Shown here piece by piece: positions 22,641-34,046 of a DNA stretch of 64,000 bases (within the stretch, counting starts at the first letter, position 1; each line of letters opens with the position of its first letter). The notes below the pieces were generated by a model. It did not search any database, was not told the DNA's origin, and was given only the letters and a program-made list of their open reading frames with translations. Both the position numbers and the translations under genes were made by a program. The DNA is taken from contig WPIO01000024.1 in NCBI GenBank assembly GCA_009760855.2, forward strand, positions 4,612,501 to 4,676,500, in the 5' to 3' direction. The stretch comes from Cristatella mucedo (taxonomy: Eukaryota; Bryozoa; Phylactolaemata; Cristatellidae).

Positions 22641-23884
22641 GGTGCTTTAAATTTGCTGCAAAGGGAAATGCAATTGAATGGTGAGTTATATCATGCTTGA
22701 TAAACAAACAAAATTAATATCATGGCTAGGGGTGAATAGACAGGGTCAGCATGCAAATGTGGTTAGCGGCAGCATGCACAGTGTCAGCATGCATAGGAAC
22801 ATGAAGATCGAATCACGGGGACCGACTGAATGCTGTCCTTAATGGGTGTGTTTTCAAGTTCTCTTTAAATGTGGTCAGGTCAGGGAATGTTCTGACGCAG
22901 GTCAGGAGGGAGTTCCAGGCTTTGGGAGCATACGAACTAAATGCATGGTCTACAAAGAATTTGAGGTTTTTACGAGGTATTTGTATTTGTAGACTGTTGG
23001 ATTCCGAAAAGCAGGTGGTGCAATGCTTGGCCGGATCGGGGAGTAAATCTGAGAGATAGGCTGGAGCCAAAGAATGAAGTGACCTAAAAGTGAGCTACAA
23101 AACTTTGAAGTCAATCCGTTGCTTGACTGGTAGCCAGTGCAGATCGGCGAGATGTGGCGTAATTTGGCAACTGCAATGCTCACTACAAGCAAGCCTAGCT
23201 GTGAAGTTTTGCACCAGCTGCAATTGCCTGATTGCAAATGCTGATAGGCCAGTAAGCCGTGAGTTGCAGAAGTCGAGAAGGGATGTCACGAATGTATGGA
23301 CCAACTTACCCGTGTTATCCTTATCTAAACAAGCAGAATTTTACCAATGTTATGAAGCTGAAAATAGGCAGATTTGATTGTGGAGCTGATTTGGTCGTCT
23401 AACGAATTGCAATGTGACACCCAGATTTTGACCTGATTCAACAGGAGATATGCTGCCAGAGCTAATTTTTAAGCGTCAGCCTTTCCAATTTGTGAATCAC
23501 ACTGGGTTTGCCCATAACTAGTAAGTTGGTTTTATCATCGTTTAGTTCTAGAACATTTGCTGCCATTCATGTGCAGATGTCATCAATACGTGCAGCAAGT
23601 GAGTTGAGAGAATTTGAGGTGCTTGAATTCTGGGAGGGATTAAAGAAAAGGTACAACTGCGTGTCATCCGCATAGAAGTGAAAGCCTAGATTGTGCTTTG
23701 CAATCACATCAGCAAGAGGGAGAGTAGCAACCGTAAAACGAATTAGACCTTGCACGGAGCCCTGAGGTACCCCATATTTCAGAGGTACCTCAGATGATCT
23801 TTGTCCATTCTCGTAAATACTCTGGAGTCTCCTACTGAGATTGGACCTGAACCGCTGCAGAGCAGTGCCAGTGTGAAGTGCCAA
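22557..23884 (-). mobile_element. L2-A LINE, nested minus-strand copy
   Basis: Tail (AAT repeat) at 22557, expanded CT run at 22607-22639 within the 3' stem, the C-terminal region (22813-23304), and the RT core 23567-23884 with GVPQGSV and [14 protein letters not shown] on the minus strand. 5' truncated just before motif A. It splits the plus-strand host, which continues at 23885. Confidence 0.87.
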
Positions 23885-25365
23885 ATCGTGGAAGAATAGC
23901 TGAACTCATATATTAAAAATTCAAATCTTGCTGGTAAGTTCCAGCCTGGCTGTAGAGCTAATCACTCCACGGAGTCAGTACTGCTTAGAGTTTACTACGC
24001 CCCACATAAGAATGTCGACACGGGTAAAGTTTATCTAATTGTTTTGCTTTTTCCTTTGGAAGCTTTTGATACAATAGATCACGCAGCCTTTCTTGAGTGC
24101 CTCTCATCCCGCCAGGAAATTACTGGCAAGCCATAACGGTGGTTCAGGTAATATCTCAATGGGAGACCTAAAAGAATTGATGTGAACGGACGCCGATCAT
24201 CCGAGGAACCTCTACAATATGAAGCATCTCAGGACTCCTGATATTTTCACGGTATATACTCATTCTCTTGCCGATGCGATGGCCAAGCACAGTCCAGGCT
24301 TTCACTTCCATTCGGATGACAATCAGTTGTACCTTTGCTTTGACGTTCCCCAGCCCTTGAACATGAATAACTCTCTCAACTCTCCGGCTGCATGTATAGA
24401 CGACATCCCCATGTTAATGGCAGCAAACTTTCTCAAACTGAATTATTCTAAAAACAACCTACATGTTAGGGTGAACAAAGTATTATTCAGAAATTGGAAA
24501 GGTTAACACTCAAACTAGGCTCTGTCAGCATATCTTCTGTTCAATCTGCACAAAAGCTGTGGGTCATATTCCAAAGTCACCTTTCATTAGACGACCACGT
24601 CAGCACCACAATCAAGTCTGCTTATTTTCAGTTACATAACGTTGTTAAAATCTTAGCTTGCTTAGACAAGGATACCAAATCTAAGTTGGTCCATGCATTC
24701 GTGACATCCCGTCTTAAATTCTGTAACTCACTGCTTGCAGGCCTTCCGGCCTGTGCACTCAGGCGTTAACAGCTTGTGCAAAACTTGCACCTAGGCGAGT
24801 CTGTCATGAGCATTGCAATAACCATATCACACCACTTCTTGCTGACCTGCAATGGTTATAAGTCGAGCAATGCTTTGACTTCAAGAATCTTTCATTTATG
24901 TTTTTAGGTCCCTTCTTTTTTTGGCTTCAGAATACCTCTCAGTTCTACTGCTCTACTATGCTAAGCATCGTATCACCTGCTTTCCGGAATGAAACTGTTT
25001 ACCTATGCCTCCCACAAGCCTAAAATTATTCGGAGACCGTGCGTTTAGTTTGTGTGCTCCAAAAGTTCAAAGCTCACTCCAGACTTGTATCACGACGTCC
25101 CATTAATGACAGCATTGAATAAAATAACTTACAAAACGCACCTACTTAGTACAGCATTTAGCGGGTCGTGTGATTCGTCGTTAATGGGCTTATGTGTGCT
25201 GACACTGTGCATGCTGCTACTCACTGCACTTGTGTTGCTGAACCTGTAAATTTCACCCAAACCATATCACTCTCGTTGTTTATTGTGCAGTTCATTCATT
25301 ACGAACCATTCGATCTTGCTTTCTTAAGATGGAGTTCTGTGAGGATGCGTTATCATGTGTTTGAT
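23885..25365 (+). mobile_element. L2-A LINE host copy, part 3: RT and 3' end
   Basis: Resumes at the AGCTGAACTCATATAT segment and carries AFDTIDHAA (motif A), a damaged motif B, FHFHSDDNQLYLCF (YADD changed to HSDD), the C-terminal region with many stops, and a degraded 3' stem at about 25320-25365. With parts 1 and 2 this is the most complete L2-A in the window and also one of the oldest. Confidence 0.82.
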
Positions 25366-25554
25366 TAAAGTTACGTGTTAGTATAAACTAGTACAGCTCT
25401 CCTTTAACAGTTCTCCAGCTGTAGGTCTGTACTGGCTGCTTATAAGTCTAAAATATGTGAATTACAATATCAATTCACCTAAAACGAAAGTGATAAACTG
25501 CAGTTTAACTTAAAAGACTGCCGCATCCTCTGACTGAGTATAGCATCAACATAC

Positions 25555-25652
25555 CCATCGCTTTTCAGGACCTCAAGAATGCCAGATACTTCTGTACTTT
25601 CGAATCGCACATCTCTTAGACGCACTGAAACGATTGATTGTGCAAGCTGAAC
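25555..25652 (-). CDS. Gene A, SRCR domain, first exon
   Basis: Short exon (98 nt, phase 0 to phase 2) after a pyrimidine-rich TTTTTTTGTAG acceptor, leaving at GATGG|GTATGT. It reads IVSVRLRDVRF, then GILEVLKSDG. In frame with the next exon this gives ...LEVLKSDGIWSSAV, the V-R-L ... G-x-L-E-V ... W start of an SRCR domain. The phase (2) and the Gly codon completed across the 6-kb intron both fit. The upstream exon, which should end in phase 0 and probably carries a signal peptide or further domains, was not recognised. Confidence 0.72.
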
Positions 25653-26892
25653 CTACAAAAAAAAGAACATCACACAATGTACTCGCTACTGTGCAGATAG
25701 TGCGCTTACTTTGCTAGTCACTTTCTTATCGATTCGTGTGTATCCTGCGATGACAAATCAGCAGCAGTTTCTTTTGGCTAAATTGTGATAGACCTAAATT
25801 CTACAAGTTCAATTCGCCAAATACTCTAAAAACCATTACAATTAAGATAGTGTCAGTCTTGTTATACATAATCTTGTTCTTTTATTGAATTACTATTGGT
25901 GAAATGATTTTAAATGTTTAAAATTAGTAAGTAGCAATGATGACCGTGCTGACAGTTACAATTATCTAGTTTTGAGAATGCAATTGAAAAATAGCAGTAT
26001 TTTTGTGTTACTCGGGTTTATAGAAGCTTCTTAGATCATCTGGTGTCACAGTTAGCCTTGCAGTTTCTAACTTTTTCTTTTAGGTGCTTAAAAAAGCTGT
26101 CAAAAAGCTTCTATGAGCGGAACCATATCTCATATTTACGCAGAGTAAATACTCATTTTTACAGCGGCCAAGAAAATATAAGAATTAAACTGATCAATTT
26201 GGACGTTCTACATTCAGATGACAGTACAAGTTTCCATGAGATTTGAATTTTCCTCCACAGCATTCATGTAGTAGCTCGCCGTCTGCCGAATGCACTTTCT
26301 TCTACACAAAGCTGCTTTGATAATTCTGTTCTAAGCCAAGCTCGACATGAAGTTAGTAGCTATGTCTTTACTTGAACCTATCGCTTCAACATCGATCCTT
26401 TTTACTTAGCTTGCCATAGAGGGTGCAGTTTCTAGTAAGGTAAGTTACCCATACCCTTACAACAGCTCATACGAGGCACGCTTTCATGTTTCTCAGCGTG
26501 CTTAGAGTTATTGGGAAACTGAAAATGAACAGTCGATAAACGCCCCTTGGACTTCTTCTGATCGGGTTTTGCTCACAGTTAGGTTTGTAAGATTAAACTG
26601 AAGTTTACATCACTTTTGAGAAGGCTAAAACATCTTACCGGTTATTAATTTGTTGAGAGCACATAAGTTTGACACATTGTTCACATAAATTGTCTTTATT
26701 TTCTCATATGAAGGTTTTTTCATCCGTTGAACCGATGTGGTCGTAGCCAGCACCCTGCTGATGCCACGCTGAACTAGGTGGTACGTTAGATTGATTTAAA
26801 TCTTCTGGGCATTAATCCTGTTGATAATCAGGCTGGAGTCGAATGATAAAGTAACTGCTTCGTGATTATTAGCCAGTTCACATAGTATTAGT
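25653..26892. other. Unannotated DNA upstream of the SRCR exon
   Basis: The exon preceding the SRCR domain should lie here or further upstream; none could be recognised. Confidence 0.45.
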
Positions 26893-27300
26893 AATATTAA
26901 CTCTTGATAAAGCAACCCAGAGAAAAATCTTTTTCTAGGCGCTTTACGTTTGCTGCAAGGGAATCACGATCACGTGGTTATTAGTAGCATCCTAAATAAA
27001 CAAGAAGAATGGTATAGTTAAAGGTACCATGAACGGGATCAGCATGGAAGTATGGTTAGTGGCAGCATGCTCAGTGCTAGCACGCACCGCAGGGACCCAC
27101 TAAGTGCTGAGATAAATAGGTGCGTTTTTAGTATCTTTTTAAATACGGTCTGGTCAGGTGATGTAGTGACGCAAGTCGGGAGTAAGTTCAAGACTTCGGG
27201 AGCATGCGAACTAAACGCACAGTCTCCAAAGGATTTGAGGTTTGTACGAGTACCTATAGAGCTAGATTCCAAAAATCGGATGGTCTCTTGGAAACACTCA
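26893..27300 (-). mobile_element. L2-A LINE, 3' fragment
   Basis: Minus-strand tail (TTGATAAAGC, TTTTTCTAGGCGCTTTACG) and C-terminal segment including SFGDCAFSSHAPEVLNLLPT. Truncated near the F-S-E-x-N-S region. Confidence 0.8.
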
Positions 27301-28529
27301 CTTGGGAAAGGTCTTCCATTGCCGAGCATAGGAATTGAGCAGCTAATCAATTGTAAAACCGATGCTGGAGGATGCTTTCAGCAATGTGCTACAGTCATTT
27401 AGTTAAAGCTCATTCTAAAGAAAACTGGTTGGTATCCTCTAGCAAAACGCAATTAATAAAACCGCTTAAGGCCTTACTCGACAAGCTTAAAGAGCCACCT
27501 TGTGAGTCTTGTACCGGCATGCCAGTACCTATACAACTAGGAACCGCCTGATAAGGGCTATTCAGTTTCTCCGGGGGCTGGGGTAGCAGGCCTACTTGCT
27601 GACCACAAAGAGCTTAAATAGTCGAACCCTTGGCGTGCACAAAATATCACATTTAGCGAAACCCATGTCGGTCTAAAGCTTCGCTGCCCCTTATATCGTA
27701 GTATAAACCAATAGCTCCAGGTTAGTGATAGTGTGCTGCATTAAAAAGGTTCCCCATACAACTTCAGTGCCGTATATAACAGTGAAGAGATGAGCAAGGA
27801 ATCTATTCAATGCTTGCAATTTCGGTCAACCGTGCTCGTTTCTCTAGCAATGTAAATTTCAGAGATTGTCAGCAATCTTAAAGCTACATCTACATGCTAT
27901 GACATATGAGGCTTGCTTTTGCACATAATGCTGCACTTCTCGCGACTTACCTTAGCTCTCAGAGCGATACATAAAATTAATGGTAGAGCGAACTTCGTCA
28001 TGCCCACCATCGTTTTACGATCCCAAAATCTTAAAGCAGAATGGCAAAACCTGCAGCCTCAGTCAAAGGTCAAACTAACAGAATCAGGTTACATGGGGAA
28101 TAGCCCATCTCGAGCCTGCAACCAGTCATCTACTTGGAATGTGCCCAATGTCATGACCCAGGCGATCAGGCCTGGACTGTTAATGAGTGAGGGGAATACC
28201 CTTGGTAGTAACACATGGCTGTCTCTGCCATCCTGATGCAATACGCAAGCCGATCCCTGAGTCGTAGCAGCTGACGTTGTCGTTTGATATAGGTACCACC
28301 GTTTCCTGGCTGAATCTTCCAAGCAGAGCAGACTCTCTTCCAAATAAACTCGCTTAGGCAAGCTCATAATCAAACTCGCAACATTTAGAGGTCATACCTT
28401 AATTTCGTCACCTCCCAAAACCAAACAATAATACTAATAAAATTCAAATACCTTTGCATGGCAATCGTAGGGAGCGTCGTTACTTTAAACGCATATTATG
28501 CACGCTGTAAAGTAAATACGGTCAAATAG
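27301..28529. other. No secure feature
   Basis: Open frames around 27913-28373 on both strands have some splice-like signals but no domain; see the rejected list. Confidence 0.35.
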
Positions 28530-29036
28530 TCTGCGGTTAAGTGGACAATGCCTTCAAGCAGACCGTCATTGAAGGTGACATGTACTGTGTCCACACGCAC
28601 AAATATCGTTAGTGGTAGTATGCACACTGTAAGCCCACTTAAGTGTGAAAAGGACGAACTACAATGACCCACTCATTTCTACGATAACAAAATTAGTTTT
28701 GAGCTTCTTCCTATGTTACTTAAATTCAGGGGACGTCAAGACGTCAGTCAAAGTGATTTTCAGTCTTTGATTGCTTAGGAAGCACCGGCTTGGACTTCAG
28801 GATACGAGGTTCCTCAAAGGATAGTTATATGGTTCGATCGGAAAATGGGTAGTGTGATTCCAAGCATTCTGGTGGAGTAGTTCAGATAGGTAGGCTATAG
28901 CCTGAAAATGAAGGTAGCTAAAATTGAGTGACAGAACCTTTAATTCGAATCACTGCTTGATTGGGAGCCACAGCAGGTTGGCCGAAGGGGTGTGATGTGG
29001 CGACTGCCATGCTCACGACAAGCCAAGCTGCACAGC
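28530..29036 (-). mobile_element. L2-A LINE host copy, 3' part (split)
   Basis: Degraded 3' UTR and C-terminal region on the minus strand (GACATGTACTGTGTCCACAC, GTGAGTGACAGAACCTTTAA, GATTGGGAGCCACAGCAGG). Interrupted by the plus-strand L2-B at 29037 and continuing at 30366. Confidence 0.75.
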
Positions 29037-30365
29037 TCTGCTAGATCTGTCTGCTGCCTTCGACACCATTGATCACGAAGTTCTGCTTGAAAGATTGAGA
29101 ACAACGATCGGTCTGACAGACGAAGCACTGACGTGGTTTAAATCATACTTGTCTGACCGTGTTCAATCCGTGTCATGTGGGGGTCAGGTCTCAGGCATGA
29201 GAAGGGTCACCTGTGAAGTCCCTCAAGGGTCTGTACTTGGTCCCTTGCTGTTCTCCATTTATACGCAACCTCTGGGAAAAGTGATTAAGGCCCATGGAAT
29301 AGAATATCACTTCTATGCTGACGATACTCAGTTGTATTTGTCATTTAAACCGTCGGAATCTGCTGCAGCAACTGAGAAACTGAATGCTTGCCTTGCCGAT
29401 ATTCGATCCTGGATGTCGGAAAACTTCCTGAAATTAAATGACGATAAAACCGAACTGCTGCTCATAGGACACCCTAAGCGTGTGGCTGGATTAAAAGGCT
29501 TTGCTGTTCTAATAGGTGATGCTATTGTGCGACCTTCACCACGTGCTCGTAATCTAGGTGTCGTGTTCGACAGCTGCCTCAATTTCAAAAGCTTCATTCA
29601 GAAGACTGCCTCTACAGCTAGCCATCACATCCGATCCCTATCCAAGATTAGAAGCTGTCTCCCACAGTGGCTTGTAAAAAATTTAACTAGGTCTTTAGTT
29701 CTGTCTCGGCTTGATTATTGTAATTCCTTTTTGGCTGGGCTACCAAAGAAAGCTATTATGCCACTACAGCGGACTATGAATATGGCTGCAAGGCTGGTCT
29801 TTAAGTCCCAGCGGTTTGAGCACGTGTCACCTTTGCTGAAAGAGCTGGGATGGATGCCGGTTGAGCAAAGGATACAGAGCAAAGTTCTTATGCTGACCCA
29901 CAAGGCCTGCCACGGCTTGGCTCCTTCATACCTAGCTGAACTGCTGCACCAGTTTCAGCCTGTTCGCGCCCTCAGGTCCTGTGTGGACAATAGATTAGCT
30001 GTCCCATTCCTCGGCTTAAAGACAGTTGGCGACAGAAGCTTTAGCTCTGCAGGTCCTAGACTGTGAAACTCGCTTCCACAATTCTTAGGCAACGACATCT
30101 ACTCTCCAACTGCCGACTACGGCACATCTTTTTTAGCGGTCCTGAACTGCTACTTCTATGCTACTCACTACCTCAACTGCTCTCCTAACTCTGCTATGCT
30201 TCCCACTTTCTCTTTGTTGCGTGAGACGAAGTCTGTTAGCTACCGAATGCGTACCGAAAGCCGCTTAGGCTGTGAGTAAGCTATACAAAACTCTCCTGCG
30301 TAACACCCACATGGTCTTTATGACTTTGTGGAGTTACTGACGGAGATATATACATACATACATAC
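29037..30365 (+). mobile_element. L2-B LINE, RT copy inserted in L2-A
   Basis: 5'-truncated copy starting at [20 protein letters not shown]. The 323-codon frame 29095-30066 has [54 protein letters not shown] and [13 protein letters not shown]. It ends at a TGA where the sister copy at 39790 has TGG, and the Gly before P-Q-G-S is Glu. The 3' UTR ends in an ACATACATACATAC tail. ACAGCT occurs at both edges and may be the target duplication. Confidence 0.9.
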
Positions 30366-30605
30366 AGCTTTGCACCAGCTGTAATCGATTGATTGCACAT
30401 GCCGGTAGGCCAGCAACCAGTGAGTTACAGAAGTCCTGACGGGATATCACAAATTTATGGACCGACTTTGATGTGGTATACTTGCCTAAACAAGTCCGAA
30501 TTTTAGCAATGTTATGTAGCTAAAAGTTGGCAGACTTGGCTGTGGAGCCGATGGGGTCGTCTAACGAAAGGTCACTTTGGAACATGACACCTAGCATGCA
30601 CTGGG
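30366..30605 (-). mobile_element. L2-A LINE host copy, middle part
   Basis: Continues the minus-strand element from TTTGCACCAGCTG through CAGAAGTCCTGACGGGAT to ATGACACCTAG (the NLGVIFQ segment), where an unidentified segment interrupts it. Confidence 0.78.
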
Positions 30606-31345
30606 GCATCTCTCAGGTTAGCAGCGATGGGAGCTTTTGCCTAGTGGGTACGATTAGGGCACCTAGTACCAACCCGACTTCTGATCCACATAGCTCAGGG
30701 TAGAATGAAGCACTGCGTAGGCGATGCGGTTAGGAGATGCACCATCTAGTGTATTTACCTGAGTGGGCCTGACTAGGGAACCTAGTACAGGCCCGGCTCC
30801 TGGACCACTCAGCTGAAGTTACAATGGAGCCTGGTGCAGACGATGAGACGAGAACTGTGCTTAAGTAGAAATAGCAGCTATGCAGCACGAGGTTAGGATT
30901 TTATATGCAAGAAAATATAAAGGGACGACTGAGAGAGCTCAGAGCTGCAGCTTCCGTAGTCGATACCAGACTATGCTTCAAGAGTACGAGAGTTGAACCT
31001 ACTGCGACGAACAGCAGAGTGCAACTTAGACTTAGCAGCTGTGTTCTACCGGCCACTCAGTTAGCTGCTCGTGTCTTGGGATGCTGTAGCAGTCCCCTTT
31101 CAGGGTCAGGACCATTGCTAGAGACGTTAGCACAGGGTGGTTTATTATATGAGAGCTTCTGGAGTTCGCACAGTTAACTCAGTCAGTCCCTTGCCTAACC
31201 ACTACTAATAGGCCCATTATAAACTGTCACTTTCGGCGCCCAGTTGCGGCAATTCGTCTTTCAACCACACTGCAGTGCTGGATCCCACAGGCCGCCCATA
31301 GTGAACCAGGATACCAGCAGCTATCCCTTCGCGTTTACAAGATTT
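30606..31345. mobile_element. Unidentified segment inserted in L2-A
   Basis: About 740 bp with higher GC than its surroundings splits the L2-A copy, which resumes in register at 31346. CATGCA is found at both edges. Inside, two units of about 120 bp (from about 30639 and 30759) share AGTGGG..., GATTAGGG/GACTAGGG, ACCTAGTAC and a GGACCAC/GATCCACA block. A 90-codon plus frame (30905-31177) matches nothing I know. It may be the 5' UTR-like or non-autonomous part of another element. Confidence 0.5.
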
Positions 31346-31795
31346 CATGCATATTACACAGGCTTTCCAATTTCTGAATCACACTTGGTTTTTCCATGAC
31401 TAGCGAGTTTAGTTATATCATAATTTAATTTAAGAAAATTTGCTACCATCTTGGTGCAGATGTCATCAATACATGCAGCAAGGTAGTTGAGAGAAACCGA
31501 GGTGCTTCTTAGGCCGCAAGGGATCAAAGCAAGGTTCAACTGAGTGTCATCCTCATTGAAGTGAAAGCCTATGTTGTGCTTGGAAATCATATCGGCAAGA
31601 GGGGGAGTATAAACCGTGAAAAGAACCAGACCAAGTGCTGAGCCCTGGGGTACTCCGTATTTCAGTGGTACCTCGGATGATCTTTGTCCGTTTCCGTCAA
31701 TACTCTGGATTTACTCACTGAGATATGACCGCAACCATTGCAGAGCAATGCCAGTGATGCCCAGGCGAGATGAGAGGCGCTCTAGAAGAACTTGC
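31346..31795 (-). mobile_element. L2-A LINE host copy, RT part
   Basis: Minus strand: GFHFNEDDTQLNLAL (YADD changed to NEDD), the AACIDDI segment, a plus-strand image of the GVPQGS region and the SYLS region, truncated near motif A. Confidence 0.8.
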
Positions 31796-32871
31796 TATAG
31801 GTACTTCCCTCTGTCCACAAAGGGTATCGGCACTGCACCCTGGCTGAGTCTCCGGCCTAATGGCTGTCGCCAACAATTGCATTAAGAAAAAATTATCAAC
31901 CATTACAGGATTTAAACCCTCGGTTTCGAATAGCTAACACCTTTCCTCCTAAGCTCTTATTCACAGTCCAAAATATGTAGCACAACTTTGATTTCTTGGC
32001 AGCGAATTTTTTTTAAGAGTTCCTGCCTGAAATGTAAAGACAGTTTTCATTTTCCACCTAAGACGGTTTCTACAATTCAGAGTTTAAAATGTAAACATTT
32101 CGGATATAGAACGGGTTAGCTACTCTATAGAATCTTCTGGGTAACCTTCACTCAGATGAATCAGAATGAATCAGAATAGTATCGTGTACACCAGTATATA
32201 AACTTAGGTTGTTTAAAAAAATTACAGCTTATTTAGACGCTTTAAGTTCTTGACATTTAATAACAACAGGATAATAAAGTTTAAAGATCAGATCCCGAGG
32301 TGTAGTCGCATACTATTTTCTCGTAATATTGTCTCTAGTAGCTGTGATCGAACTCCAATTAATCCTGGAGGTGGCTATAACCTTTCCCTTTTGAGGAAGC
32401 ACCCAAACGACCTAGAACTGATAAAAAACCCAATGGGAAGGAGATCATGCAGCCCATCGTACAGTCACTCTTAAGGTTAGTATTAATTCACTCTACATAT
32501 TTCAATACTTAGTGGCTGCCCAGAAACCTCTCAATCAGGCCAGCAAAGTCACTCCAACCTGCTTTTTTCTTAATAACCTGCTTCTTAAAGAAATCAAGGC
32601 TAGCGAATACATACTTTTTCTTGTCTTTTTTTAAGCAATTTTAATTTTTTTTACCAGTGGATCAACTAGGATTTTCTTCTAATGATTAATATCTGCTAAT
32701 GCTTTATCAACTGAATATGACTCAATAAAGTGGACTGACGTGATTTTCATCTAGACAAGTTATACATTAGACTAATGAAAGACTTTAACTCAAAATTGGT
32801 TTCATTGAAAGCTAACTCACATATTTCCATCTAGTAGAATTAAAACATAATTTATTCATACAAGACAGTCC
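31796..32871. other. No recognisable feature
   Basis: AT-rich DNA between two L2-A copies; no exon or repeat recognised. Confidence 0.5.
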
Positions 32872-34046
32872 AGGGAGCCGGACTAACTGTCCATCGACAG
32901 GCATATGAAGACTACTGTAGGTCGTACCAATCGATCCTAGCAAAGGCTAAGTCTAGCTTCTATAGAAACATTGTTGAATCACAGATGCACAATCCAAAAA
33001 TGCTGATGTCGACAAACCATCTCCTCAACCGTTCCCAGGTTAGCTCCTTACCAGATGATCCTTGTGATGATCTAGCCGATCGCTTCTCTCGATTCTTTGT
33101 GCAGAAGATAGACAAAATCAGGGAATCCATCCCTGCGATGACAACCTTCCCACTAGAATGCTGTTCCTCGGTTCCTGGCTGCGCCTCAATGTCTGCATTT
33201 AAACAGGTCACCAGTGATGTAGTCCTAAAGCTCACCAGTCAGCTCCACAGTCAAATCAGCCTATTTTCAGCTTCATAACATTGCTAAAATTAGGGCTTGT
33301 TTAGATAAGGATACCACGTCCAAGTTGGTCCATGCATTCGTGACATCTCGTCTCGACTTCTGCAACTCACTGCTTACTGGCCTACCAGCATGTGCGATCA
33401 GGCGATTGCAGCTGGTGCAAAACTCTGCAGCTAGGCTTGTCTGTCGTGAGTGTCGCAGTTGCCACATTACTCCACTTCTCGCCGACCTGCACTGGTTACC
33501 AGTCAAGCAACGGATTGACTTCAAGGTTTTGTCGCTCACTTTTAGGTCTCTTCATTCTATGGCTCCAGCCTATCTTTCAGATATACTACCCCATCAGGCA
33601 AAGCATCGTACCACTCGCTTTTCGGAATCCAACAGTCTAGAAATACCTCGTACAAACCTTAAATCCTTTGGAGACCGTGCATTTAGCTCGTATGCTCCCA
33701 CAGCCTGGAACTCCCTCCCGACCTGCATCAGAACATCCCCTGACCTGACCACATTTAAAAGAAACTTAAAAACATACCTATTTAGGACAGCATTTAGTGG
33801 GTCCTTGTGATTCGTCCTCGATGTGCTTATGCGTGCTGACACTGTTCATGCTGCCACTAACCACATTTGCATGCTGACCCAGTGCATGTAACCCCTAACC
33901 ATGTTATTCATTTTGTTTGTTTTTCAAGCATGATTTTACTTACTATTCTATTACGTATCACTTTGCAGCAAATGTAAAGCGCCTAGAAAGAGATTAAGTT
34001 CTCTGAGGGCGCTTTATCAAGTGCAATATTAATATTATTATTATTA
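32872..34046 (+). mobile_element. L2-A LINE with internal deletion
   Basis: Starts in the helical linker (YEDYCRSYQSILAKAKSSF in broken frame), reaches TSDVVLKL at about 33235, then jumps directly to the segment before SAYFQLHNIAKI, deleting the whole RT core. The 161-codon frame 33325-33810 is the C-terminal region. From 33240 to 34040 it differs from 8640-9440 at only a handful of positions, so the two are recent sisters. ATT tail present. Confidence 0.9.

Noticed and set aside
28089-28373. Minus-strand exon candidate with VSCYDSGIGLRIASG
   Set aside because: One acceptor-like and one donor-like site, but both strands are open here, no domain is recognised, and its phase does not fit the SRCR exon downstream.
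30905-31177. 90-codon plus-strand frame as a gene
   Set aside because: Lies wholly inside the unidentified inserted segment, with no domain, splice sites or codon signal.
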